Assembly (NCBI GenBank): GCA_030615555.1
Contig: JAUWZB010000004.1
Coordinates: forward strand, 1 to 18,288
Length of the DNA: 18,288 nt
Source of the DNA: Dehalococcoidales bacterium
GTDB taxonomy: Bacteria > Chloroflexota > Dehalococcoidia > E44-bin15
Direction of reading: 5' to 3'
Positions 1 through 6,723 of this stretch are shown piece by piece. The notes below the pieces were generated by a model. That model made no database searches, was not told the DNA's origin, and saw only the letters and a list, made by a program, of their open reading frames with translations. The number at the start of each line of letters is the position of its first letter. Position 1 is the stretch's first letter. Made by a program: the position numbers and the translations under genes.

Positions 1-630
1 GTAGCCGCCGGGAAAAGCACCATCGGCAGGCTTTTAGCCCGGAGGCTGGGGTATCGCTTCGTGGATACGGGAGCGATGTATCGAGCGCTCACCTGGAAGG
101 CCATAAGGCTCAATATCGACCTTGAGGATGAAGAAGCGCTCCGCCGACTCGCGGAGAGCACCAAGATCGAACTTTCGCCCACCGAGGACTGCGGCGTAGT
201 CATCAACGGTCAGGATGTAACCCCAGAGATCCAGAGTGTTGAGGTGGAGGCGGGAGTCTCCCTGGTGGCCAAGGTGTCCGGGGTCAGGGAGGTGCTGGTG
301 AGGGAGCAGCAGGTATTGGCGCAGGGGGGCAAAATCGTTATGGCAGGGCGGGACATCGGCACCACGGTGTTGCCCCACGCCGCGCTAAAGGTCTACCTGG
401 GTGCTTCCTTCGAGGAGCGGGCCAGGCGGCGCTGCCTCGAGCTGGTGGAGCGCGGTGAGAAAGCAGATTACCAGGCCATCCTCGCCGACCTGATAAGGAG
501 GGATGAGATCGATAGCAAGCGCGCCATCTCCCCCCTTCAGCCTGCCTCAGACGCCAGGCTCATCGATACCGATGGCCTTAGCGCGAAGCAGGTGCTCGCT
601 GAGATTTTAGGCATGATTGGGGAAAGCTAA
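1..630 (+). CDS. cmk: Cytidylate kinase, 5'-truncated by the window edge
   Basis: Phosphorylates CMP and dCMP to the diphosphates with ATP in the cytoplasm, feeding CTP and dCTP synthesis. The frame is open from base 1. The first visible residues are VAAGKST, the end of the P-loop, so only about 10-15 N-terminal residues are missing. Then come the cytidylate-kinase signature DTGAMYRA (visible residues 22-29), the GRDIGTTVLP segment (116-125) and the RRDEIDSKRAISPL lid and base-recognition region, ending in the usual LIDTDGL strand. The 209 visible residues fit a family length of about 220. A GTG lies in frame at base 61, but the P-loop upstream shows that the real start is outside the window. 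The stop overlaps the plsC start by one base (TAATG), so the two genes are probably cotranscribed and translationally coupled. Identification is secure. Confidence 0.97.
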   Translation, partial: VAAGKSTIGRLLARRLGYRFVDTGAMYRALTWKAIRLNIDLEDEEALRRLAESTKIELSPTEDCGVVINGQDVTPEIQSVEVEAGVSLVAKVSGVREVLVREQQVLAQGGKIVMAGRDIGTTVLPHAALKVYLGASFEERARRRCLELVERGEKADYQAILADLIRRDEIDSKRAISPLQPASDARLIDTDGLSAKQVLAEILGMIGES

Positions 631-1274
631 TGCCCTGGTTTTACTATCTGGGGACCATGCTCATGAAGTTTCTGCTTCTCCTGCTGACCCGATGGCAGGT
701 CAAGGGAAAGGAAAATATCCCCGCCCAGGGCCCTTTGATCGTGGTGGCCAATCACCTCAGCTTCGCCGATCCCCCGCTGCTTTCGGCCAGCATTCCCCGG
801 ATGATCGTCTTCATGGCCAAGGAGGAAGCCTTCCACCATCCAGTGGGGGGCCATCTAGTGCGTGGTTGGCGGGCCTTTCCGGTGCGCCGTGGGGGATTGG
901 ACAGGGCGGCACTCCACCAGGCACAGCAGGTATTGAAGGAGGGGCTGGCACTGGGGATGTTCCCCGAAGGTACAAGGAGCGCCACGGCTCAGATGCAGCA
1001 GGGCTACACAGGGACCTCGCTCGTCGCCCTGCGAAGTGGTGCCCCGATCCTCCCTGTGGGGATCACCGGGACGGAAAGGATCAAGGGAATAACCTTCCTC
1101 TTTCGCCGTCCCGAAATAACCGTGAACATCGGTGAGCCCTTTAAACCGCCTTCCATCGATGGCAGGTTGACCAAGGCCCAATTATCCCTGGCCACCGACT
1201 TCATCATGGGGCGGATCGCCCAGCTTCTCCCAGAAAGCTATCGAGGGTTCTATGAGGATCGAAAAGGCTGCTGA
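630..1274 (+). CDS. plsC: 1-acyl-sn-glycerol-3-phosphate acyltransferase (PlsC family)
   Basis: Transfers an acyl group to lysophosphatidic acid to make phosphatidic acid at the inner face of the membrane. The 214-residue protein has a short hydrophobic N-terminus (about residues 4-20). The catalytic NHLSFAD box (NHx4D, H42 and D47) follows, then the FPVRR substrate-binding block (83-87), the FPEGTRS block (111-117) and the APILPVGITG block (138-147). All four PlsC motifs are present in order and at normal spacing. The ATG at 630 is chosen because it directly overlaps the cmk stop and leaves the N-terminal hydrophobic segment intact. The cmk-plsC pairing is common in bacteria and suggests one operon. 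PlsC proteins vary in acyl acceptor, so transfer to lysophosphatidic acid is the family default rather than shown here. Confidence 0.93.
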   Translation: MPWFYYLGTMLMKFLLLLLTRWQVKGKENIPAQGPLIVVANHLSFADPPLLSASIPRMIVFMAKEEAFHHPVGGHLVRGWRAFPVRRGGLDRAALHQAQQVLKEGLALGMFPEGTRSATAQMQQGYTGTSLVALRSGAPILPVGITGTERIKGITFLFRRPEITVNIGEPFKPPSIDGRLTKAQLSLATDFIMGRIAQLLPESYRGFYEDRKGC

Positions 1275-1334
1275 AATAGGGTTTTGCAACGGGGTAAGGA
1301 GGTGATGGCGCTGCTTAAGGATGCGGCGCGATAG

Positions 1335-1340
1335 AAAGGA
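1335..1340 (+). promoter_or_regulatory. Ribosome binding site of the 65-residue ORF
   Basis: AAAGGA lies 8 bases before the ATG at 1349. This is a normal Shine-Dalgarno spacing and supports the start of the small gene. Confidence 0.6.
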
Positions 1341-1348
1341 AGCGGATC

Positions 1349-1546
1349 ATGGAGCAAAAGAGGTTTGGTATCTATCTGAACGCCAAAGAGCTGAAGGTGG
1401 CACGGATCAATTCCCCCTACTGGATCCCCTCAGGGCCGGATTGGGGCTTCCTCACCCCGGAGGTTAACATGACCCTGCTTAAGATTCGCCAACTCGCTAA
1501 GGAGAAGAAGCTGATTAGCGAGCCCGATAAGCTCGTCTGGAGCTAG
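1349..1546 (+). CDS. Small hypothetical protein (65 residues)
   Basis: I do not recognise a named family. The product is basic and soluble, with no membrane segment, signal peptide or cysteine. It has a compact segment RINSPYWIPSGPDWGFLTPE (residues 19-38) rich in aromatic residues and prolines, then a predicted amphipathic helix (about 41-56) with many lysines. The Shine-Dalgarno sequence 8 bases before the ATG and the ordinary composition favour a real gene. The tract after its stop is clearly non-coding. It sits 74 bases after plsC, so it could be read from the cmk-plsC transcript or from its own unseen promoter. The size and charge would fit a small regulatory or nucleic-acid-binding protein, but that is a guess and no function is assigned. 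Confidence 0.7.
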   Translation: MEQKRFGIYLNAKELKVARINSPYWIPSGPDWGFLTPEVNMTLLKIRQLAKEKKLISEPDKLVWS

Positions 1547-1698
1547 ACCATAACACCACAGTTGCCAGGCCGGCCAGCAGATCAAGGGGTGATCTCGTTC
1601 GGATACATGGGTGACACCCTGAGCCCTTCGCTTTGTATCATTCTGAGGGGCCGCTGTATAGCAGGTTTCAAGCAACCGAACAATCCTTAAAGGGGAGT

Positions 1699-1719
1699 CT
1701 AGAGGGGAAACCCCTCTAG
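1699..1719. repeat. Perfect 9-bp hairpin 1
   Basis: CTAGAGGGG (1699-1707), an AAA loop and CCCCTCTAG (1711-1719) pair without mismatch. No T-run follows, so it is not a standard intrinsic terminator. It is symmetric on both strands and is followed 5 bases later by a second hairpin, as expected of a REP-like repeat unit. Confidence 0.75.
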
Positions 1720-1724
1720 CGGGG

Positions 1725-1746
1725 GTCTGGGGGGTGTCCCCCAGAC
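1725..1746. repeat. Perfect 9-bp hairpin 2
   Basis: GTCTGGGGG (1725-1733) pairs with CCCCCAGAC (1738-1746) around a GTGT loop. It is very GC-rich and again lacks a following T-run. With hairpin 1 it forms a tandem two-stem unit about 48 bases long. Confidence 0.75.
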
Positions 1747-1858
1747 ATACATCTCAGGGCGGGTGGGAAAAGATGAGCTTGCTTCGCTTTGGCTCGCAAT
1801 GACAGGGGCAATGAGGAAGAGGTGAAGTGTCACTAATCACCTGAACGAGTACAAGAGG

Positions 1859-1887
1859 TTCAAAAAAGAGCCTTTATATGGTATAAT
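1859..1887 (+). promoter_or_regulatory. Sigma-70-type promoter of ppsA
   Basis: A perfect TATAAT -10 box (1882-1887) lies 17 bases after TTCAAA (1859-1864), which matches four of six bases of the TTGACA consensus. The expected start near 1894 gives a leader of about 35 bases before the ppsA ATG. Composition turns AT-rich only here within the interval. Confidence 0.7.
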
Positions 1888-1915
1888 AACAAGTTACCGA
1901 GATGGGAAAAGGGGT

Positions 1916-1920
1916 GGAGG
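1916..1920 (+). promoter_or_regulatory. Ribosome binding site of ppsA
   Basis: GGAGG lies 9 bases before the ATG at 1930. This fixes the start, and the protein begins with the family-typical sequence directly after it. Confidence 0.8.
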
Positions 1921-1929
1921 GATCGTTTT

Positions 1930-4236
1930 ATGGATAAGGACCGCAGGGTCGTCTGGTTTGAGGATGTAGGCAAAGAGGACATTCCCCAGGTCGGCGGCAA
2001 GGGGGCAAACCTGGGGGAGATGACCAAGTCCGGCATTCCCGTGCCCCCGGGTTTTATCATTACCGCCCAGAGCTATTTTTATTTCCTGGAAAAATCAAAC
2101 CTCACCGATAAAATTCGCCAGATGCTCTCCTCTTTAGACCTCAATGATAGCGAAAAACTTCAAAAGGTTGCCTCAAAAATCAAAAGGTTGCTCAATGCGG
2201 CCGCCATGCCCAAAGAGATCGCTCAGGAAATCGCGCAAGCCTATAAGAAGATGGGCGGCGGTCTGGTGGCGGTGCGCTCCTCAGCCACTGCTGAGGACCT
2301 GCCTGAGGCATCCTTTGCCGGTCAGCAGCGCACCTTCCTCAATGTCGCGGGGGAAAGGGAGGTTATCGCCGCGGTGCAAGGCTGCTGGGCTTCCCTTTTC
2401 GAGCCGCGGGCGATCTTCTATCGGGCCCATCAGGGCTTTGACCACTTTGCCGTCGGCATTGCGGTGCCAGTGCAACGGATGGTGCAGTCGGAGGTCTCGG
2501 GCGTCCTGTTCACCCTGGATCCGGTTACCAACGATCGCGGCAAGGTCGTTATCGAAGCGGTTTACGGTTTGGGGGAAGCCATCGTTTCCGGCGAGGTGAC
2601 CCCTGACCTCTACGTGGTGGATAAAGAAGGGCTAAAGATCATCGATAAGAAACTCGCCCAGCAGGAATGGCAACTGGTGCGCAATGCTAAAGGAGATAAA
2701 GACCCCGAGAAAGCTAATATCAGAGTGGCCATTCTCGAAGCGGAGCAAGCGAGGCAGAAATTGTCCGACGAGGATATCATTGCCCTGGCGAGGATTGGCA
2801 AAAGAATCGAAGACCTCTACGCTTTCCCTCAAGATATTGAATGGGCTAAAGAGGGGCAGGAGCTCTTTATGGTGCAAACCCGCCCCGTGACCACCATAAA
2901 GGAAGCAGCGGAGCGGAGGGAGATACCGGAAACGACAGAGGAGCCCCTGCTTACCGGCTCCCCGGCCAGCCCGGGCATCGCCTCCGGACCGACCAAGATA
3001 ATCCACCAACCCTCCGAGATCAATCGGATTTTAGAGGGCGATGTGCTGGTTGCTGAAATGACCACCCCCGATTTTGTGCCCGCCATGAAGCGGGCGGCGG
3101 CCATTGCCACCGATCGCGGGGGCAGAACCTGCCACGCCGCCATTGTAAGCAGGGAGCTGGGCATCCCTTGCGTGGTGGGAACGGAGAATGCTACCCAGGT
3201 TCTGAAGCATGAGCAACTGGTTACCGTGGATGGCTCCCAGGGGAAGGTCTTTGAGGGCCGGCTCGTCAGGGAGGCGCGCGACATCCCATCGGTTATACCC
3301 AGGGCGCGAATCAAGACGAACACAAAGCTTTACGTGAATCTCGCCGAGCCGGAGCTTGCGGAAAGGGTCGCCAGCCGCGATGTCGATGGCGTGGGTCTGC
3401 TCCGCGCCGAGTTTATGATCGCCGAGATCGGGGAACACCCTCGCTATATGATCAGCCAGGGGAGGGGGGAGGAGTTCGTGGCGCGGCTCGCTGAGGGCGT
3501 TACCACCTTCGCCAGAGCCTTTAACCCTCGACCGGTGGTCTACCGGACTACCGACTTTAAGACCAATGAATATCGAAATCTCAAGGGCGGGGAGGAATAC
3601 GAGGATATTGAGGAGAATCCCATGCTTGGCTACCGGGGGTGCTCTCGCTATGTGAGGGAAGCCGACGTCTTCAAGATGGAGATAGAGGTGGTCAAGCAGG
3701 TGAGGGAGAATTATCAGAATCTCTGGGTGATGATCCCCTTCGTGAGAACGGTTGGCGAGATGGCTCGGTTGGTGAGGATATTGAAGGACGAGGGACTTCG
3801 CTCCTCCGAGGATTTCAAGCTTTGGATGATGGTTGAGGTGCCCTCCAATATCTTCCTCATCGATGAATTCATCGATGTGGGCATCGATGGCATCTCCATT
3901 GGCTCCAACGACCTGACCCAGCTCATCCTCGGGATCGATCGGGATAGCCCAAAGCTGGAGGAGGAATTCGATGAGCGAAATGAGGCGGTGATGTTAGCTC
4001 TGGAGAAAGCGATTAAAACCTCAGTTAAGAAAGGGGTTACCGCCTCCATCTGCGGACAGGCGCCTTCGGTTTATCCTGAGCTCACCGAGAAGCTCGTAAA
4101 ATGGGGGATTACCTCGGTCTCGGTGAGCCCCGATGCCATCGAGAGTACCAGGGAGATAATCGCTAAGGCTGAAGGGAGAGTGGCCAGTCCCTCTCTCTGG
4201 AGGCGGACTGCCCGCGCCTCTTTTCGCCCTATATGA
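1930..4236 (+). CDS. ppsA: Phosphoenolpyruvate synthase (pyruvate, water dikinase)
   Basis: Converts pyruvate, ATP and water to PEP, AMP and phosphate, the entry step of gluconeogenesis from acetyl-CoA-derived pyruvate. The 768 residues (E. coli PpsA has about 790) show the N-terminal ATP-binding domain (GGKGANLGEM near residue 18, VRSSATAEDLPEASFAGQQ near 115). The swivelling phosphohistidine domain follows, with GGRTCHAAIVSRELGIP and catalytic His402. The C-terminal PEP/pyruvate-binding TIM barrel has NPMLGYRG, GIDGISIGSNDLTQL and the catalytic Cys708 in SICGQAPS. All catalytic blocks are intact. It has its own promoter and a hairpin downstream, so it is probably monocistronic. In an anaerobe that makes pyruvate reductively from acetyl-CoA this would be the main route to PEP. 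Distinction from rifampin phosphotransferase or pyruvate-phosphate dikinase rests on length and domain order and is firm. Confidence 0.96.
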   Translation: MDKDRRVVWFEDVGKEDIPQVGGKGANLGEMTKSGIPVPPGFIITAQSYFYFLEKSNLTDKIRQMLSSLDLNDSEKLQKVASKIKRLLNAAAMPKEIAQEIAQAYKKMGGGLVAVRSSATAEDLPEASFAGQQRTFLNVAGEREVIAAVQGCWASLFEPRAIFYRAHQGFDHFAVGIAVPVQRMVQSEVSGVLFTLDPVTNDRGKVVIEAVYGLGEAIVSGEVTPDLYVVDKEGLKIIDKKLAQQEWQLVRNAKGDKDPEKANIRVAILEAEQARQKLSDEDIIALARIGKRIEDLYAFPQDIEWAKEGQELFMVQTRPVTTIKEAAERREIPETTEEPLLTGSPASPGIASGPTKIIHQPSEINRILEGDVLVAEMTTPDFVPAMKRAAAIATDRGGRTCHAAIVSRELGIPCVVGTENATQVLKHEQLVTVDGSQGKVFEGRLVREARDIPSVIPRARIKTNTKLYVNLAEPELAERVASRDVDGVGLLRAEFMIAEIGEHPRYMISQGRGEEFVARLAEGVTTFARAFNPRPVVYRTTDFKTNEYRNLKGGEEYEDIEENPMLGYRGCSRYVREADVFKMEIEVVKQVRENYQNLWVMIPFVRTVGEMARLVRILKDEGLRSSEDFKLWMMVEVPSNIFLIDEFIDVGIDGISIGSNDLTQLILGIDRDSPKLEEEFDERNEAVMLALEKAIKTSVKKGVTASICGQAPSVYPELTEKLVKWGITSVSVSPDAIESTREIIAKAEGRVASPSLWRRTARASFRPI

Positions 4237-4250
4237 GCCTTCATTAGAGA

Positions 4251-4280
4251 AAATCGGGTTTTTTAAAGCGGCCCCGATTT
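4251..4280 (+). terminator. Possible terminator hairpin after ppsA
   Basis: AAATCGGG (4251-4258) pairs with CCCGATTT (4273-4280) across a 14-base loop, 14 bases after the ppsA stop. The loop contains a T-run, but the 3' side is followed only by CTTAAC, so termination may be weak or rho-assisted. It does separate ppsA from the nuoE-like gene. Confidence 0.45.
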
Positions 4281-4330
4281 CTTAACTGCAACCATAAAGT
4301 TCGAAAAAGCCGACTTCAGATAAGAGTAAA

Positions 4331-4789
4331 ATGACTAAGGAGTTGAGCAGGATCGACCGAATCGTAGCTAAACACCAAGCGGATAAAAGCGCCTTGATCC
4401 AGATACTTCTTGAGATCCAGCGTGAAAACCGCTGGCTTCCCAAACCAGTGGTGATGAGGCTTAGCAAGAGGTTAGGGGTCCCGATTAACCAGATTTACCA
4501 CATAGCTACCTTTTATAAGGCCTTCAGCTTAATCCCTCAAGGTCGCCATTCCGTCTCCGTATGCACGGGTACCGCCTGCCATGTGCGCGGCGCACCCCGC
4601 CTTTTGGACAGGATGAGGGAGGCGCTAAATATTAGGCCGGGGCAGACCAGCCCGGACCAGAAATTTACCCTGAGCACGGTAAACTGCCTCGGCTGCTGTG
4701 CCTTAGGGCCAGTGCTGGTAGTTGATGGTGAATACCATGGCAACCCCTCCTCGAAAGAAGTCAAGCGTGTCATCGCTAGCTGCGATTAG
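4331..4789 (+). CDS. NuoE-like [2Fe-2S] thioredoxin-fold subunit of an NAD(P)H-linked oxidoreductase
   Basis: Small electron-transfer subunit related to NuoE of complex I and HydC/HndA/HymA of bifurcating hydrogenases. The 152 residues have an N-terminal helical part (about 5-60) with the family motif IATFYKAFSL (58-67). The thioredoxin-like domain follows, with [2Fe-2S] ligands Cys78 and Cys83 (CTGTAC) and Cys119 and Cys123 (CLGCC). All four ligands are present. It ends with VDGEYHGN and a C-terminal helix as in NuoE. The Shine-Dalgarno sequence is weak. It starts 94 bases after ppsA, and its stop lies 8 bases before the nuoF-like start. With the two following genes it forms a three-subunit diaphorase-type module. 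The module lacks complex I membrane genes, so a soluble bifurcating or NAD(P)-linked complex is more likely than respiratory complex I. Confidence 0.92.
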   Translation: MTKELSRIDRIVAKHQADKSALIQILLEIQRENRWLPKPVVMRLSKRLGVPINQIYHIATFYKAFSLIPQGRHSVSVCTGTACHVRGAPRLLDRMREALNIRPGQTSPDQKFTLSTVNCLGCCALGPVLVVDGEYHGNPSSKEVKRVIASCD

Positions 4790-4797
4790 AAGGAACC

Positions 4798-6723
4798 ATG
4801 GCACAACTAAAATCGCCTGCTGAGTTAGCAAGAACAAGGCAACAGATAATATCCCGCAGAACCGAAAAGCGCTACATCGCGATAAACGCATCGGGTACCT
4901 GCGGGCTTGCCTATGGCAGCGATCAGGTCTTTCAGGCCTTTGTTGCGGAAATCGAAAGGCAGGGGCTCACGGGGCAGGTGGGCGTTCGGGCAACGGGTTG
5001 CCTGGGGTTCTGTGAAAATAGCCCCATAGTGATAATCTTCCCGGAGGAGATCTGCTATCTTGGGGTTAAGCCCGAGGATGTCCCTGAGATCGTCTCCAGA
5101 ACCCTGGTGGGGAAGAAATTGGTTAACCGATTGCTGTATAAGGATGGTAATGGTAAAAAGATAGTCCATGAGGGCGAGATACCTTTCTACAAGCATCAGA
5201 GCCGGATTGTCTTTGGTAATAACCGGTTCATTGACCCGAAGAGCATCGACGATTACATTGCCCTGGGCGGCTATTCTGCCCTAGCAAAGGCCCTCTTTGA
5301 GATGAGCCCTGAAGAGGTGCTGGAAACGGTAAAGCGGGCAAATCTCAGGGGCCGGGGTGGCGGCGGTTTCCCCACCGGCATAAAGTGGCAGACCACCCGT
5401 AACGCCCCGGGGGAAATAAAGTATGTTATCGTCAATGCCGATGAAGGTGACCCCGGCGCTTACATGGACCGGAGCCTGCTTGAGGGCAACCCCCATAGCG
5501 TGCTAGAGGGCCTCATCATCGGTGCTTATGCCATTGGCTCCCATGAGGGTTATATCTATGTGCGCCAAGAGTACCCGCTCGCTGTAGAGAATCTTTCCGT
5601 TGCCCTGAATCAGGCGCGGGAGTATGGTCTTCTGGGTGAAAACATCCTTGGCTCCCGCTTCAATTTCGATGTTACCATCCACCGGGGTGCCGGAGCCTTC
5701 GTTTCAGGGGAATCGAGCGCCTTGATGACCGCCATTGAGGGAAAGGTAGGGGAGCCGCGGCCAAAGTATGTGCGCACCGCGGTGAGCGGGATAAGGGAAA
5801 TGCCGAGCAACCTGAATAATGTAGAGACCTGGGCCAACGTGCCCCTGATAATCAACCAGGGTGCTGATTGGTTTGCCAGCATCGGAACCGAAGGGAGCAA
5901 GGGGACAAAGATTTTCTCTCTGGTGGGCAAGGTGAACAATACAGGGCTTGTGGAAGTGCCTATGGGGATGACGCTCCGGGAGATCATACATGACATCGGG
6001 GGCGGCATTCGCCAGGGAAAGAAATTCAAGGCGGTCCAGACGGGGGGGCCCTCAGGTGGGTGCATTCCAGAAAGCCTTCTCGATATCCCAGTGGATTTCG
6101 ATGAGCTCGCCAAAGTGGGCTCTATGATGGGCTACGGTGGCATGATTGTAATGGATGAGGATGCCTGTATGGTGGATGTGACCAGGTATTTCCTCAATTT
6201 CCTCGCCGAGGAGTCCTGCGGTAAGTGCGTCCCCTGTCGTGAGGGGATAAGGCAGATGCTCCACATACTGAATAGGATTTGTGAAGGGGAGGGCAAGGCG
6301 GGGGACATCGAGCTTTTGGAGGAGCTATCCGAGGTGGTGCGGGATGCCTCCCTTTGTGCCCTCGGTACCACAGCTCCAAACCCGGTGTTCAGCACCATCA
6401 GGTACTTCAGGGATGAGTATGAAGCTCATATCAAAGAGAGGCGTTGCCATGCCGGGGTCTGTAAAGCGCTCATCGCCTACTACATCCTGCCGGAGAGGTG
6501 CCAAGCCTGTATGATCTGCCTCCGAGAATGTCCGGTAGAGGCGATCACGGGTGGTAAGAACGTCGTGCATGTTATTGACCAGGATAAGTGCACTAAATGC
6601 GGCACCTGCCTTGAGGTCTGTCCATCACGCTTCACTGCTGTAGTAAGACTCTCCGGCGAGCCAGTTCCCCCAGCGCCTCCTCCAAAGACAGAGGTGGTGC
6701 GCAGCAAAGGGGCACAGAAATGA
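4798..6723 (+). CDS. NuoF-like FMN/NAD(P)H-binding subunit with fused ferredoxin domains (HydB/HndC type)
   Basis: Binds FMN and NAD(P)H and passes electrons to iron-sulfur clusters. The 641 residues show an N-terminal thioredoxin-like domain (about 25-100) and then the NuoF core. The core has the NAD(P)H/FMN glycine loop RGRGGGGFPTG (184-194), the FMN block NADEGDPGAYMDRSLLEG (213-230), GAGAFVSGESSAL (297-309) and the [4Fe-4S] ligands Cys474, Cys477, Cys480 and Cys520. Two C-terminal ferredoxin clusters follow, with Cys568/571/574/578 and Cys598/601/604/608. This order equals HydB of Thermotoga and HndC of Desulfovibrio. Two oddities are seen. The N-terminal cluster site keeps Cys35, Cys68 and Cys72 but has Asn30 where the first cysteine should be. 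The usual GEET of the nucleotide site reads GESS (304-307). A Shine-Dalgarno AAGGA (4790-4794) supports the start, and the stop overlaps the next start by 4 bases. The electron acceptor or donor enzyme is not in the window. Confidence 0.93.
   Translation: MAQLKSPAELARTRQQIISRRTEKRYIAINASGTCGLAYGSDQVFQAFVAEIERQGLTGQVGVRATGCLGFCENSPIVIIFPEEICYLGVKPEDVPEIVSRTLVGKKLVNRLLYKDGNGKKIVHEGEIPFYKHQSRIVFGNNRFIDPKSIDDYIALGGYSALAKALFEMSPEEVLETVKRANLRGRGGGGFPTGIKWQTTRNAPGEIKYVIVNADEGDPGAYMDRSLLEGNPHSVLEGLIIGAYAIGSHEGYIYVRQEYPLAVENLSVALNQAREYGLLGENILGSRFNFDVTIHRGAGAFVSGESSALMTAIEGKVGEPRPKYVRTAVSGIREMPSNLNNVETWANVPLIINQGADWFASIGTEGSKGTKIFSLVGKVNNTGLVEVPMGMTLREIIHDIGGGIRQGKKFKAVQTGGPSGGCIPESLLDIPVDFDELAKVGSMMGYGGMIVMDEDACMVDVTRYFLNFLAEESCGKCVPCREGIRQMLHILNRICEGEGKAGDIELLEELSEVVRDASLCALGTTAPNPVFSTIRYFRDEYEAHIKERRCHAGVCKALIAYYILPERCQACMICLRECPVEAITGGKNVVHVIDQDKCTKCGTCLEVCPSRFTAVVRLSGEPVPPAPPPKTEVVRSKGAQK

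Larger units (their letters stand above)
1579..1804. repeat. Mosaic of dispersed-repeat-like fragments
   Basis: Three pieces look like members of the short palindromic intergenic repeats common in many bacterial genomes. The first is around 1611-1650, containing GACACCCTGAGCCCTTCGC and CATTCTGAGGGG. The second is the double-hairpin unit at 1699-1746. The third is at 1779-1804, where TTGCTTCGC is followed by GCTCGCAATGACA, close to the widespread 'gcttcgctcgcaatgaca' type of repeat. The resemblance is from memory. No second copy exists in this window, so copy number cannot be shown here. Confidence 0.55.
1547..1929. other. Gene-free interval with repeat fragments, hairpins and the ppsA promoter
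   Basis: This 383-bp interval has no credible gene on either strand. From left to right it holds a GGCCGGCC palindrome (1568-1575), a 6-bp stem with a 5-base loop (1579-1595), a segment resembling dispersed intergenic repeats (about 1591-1690), two perfect 9-bp hairpins (1699-1746), a second repeat-like segment (about 1771-1804), and the ppsA promoter and Shine-Dalgarno sequence (1859-1920). Confidence 0.75.

Noticed and set aside
617..1135. Open frame overlapping cmk and plsC in another frame
   Set aside because: plsC in the same place has all family motifs; the alternative product is a Gly/Pro/Arg-rich shadow without motifs.
1305..1334. Nine-codon ORF with AAGGAGGT just before it, a possible leader peptide upstream of the small gene
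   Set aside because: The Shine-Dalgarno sequence ends 1-2 bases from the ATG, too close to work, and the peptide shows no attenuator-type codon run or following terminator.
2159..2189. Repeated TCAAAAGGTTGC inside ppsA
   Set aside because: Two copies in the coding frame encode a normal Lys-rich helix region; no further copies, so it is probably chance.
2144..2599. Second forward open frame inside ppsA
   Set aside because: It lies within the ATP-binding domain of ppsA, is Arg/Pro/Ser-rich and has no Shine-Dalgarno sequence.
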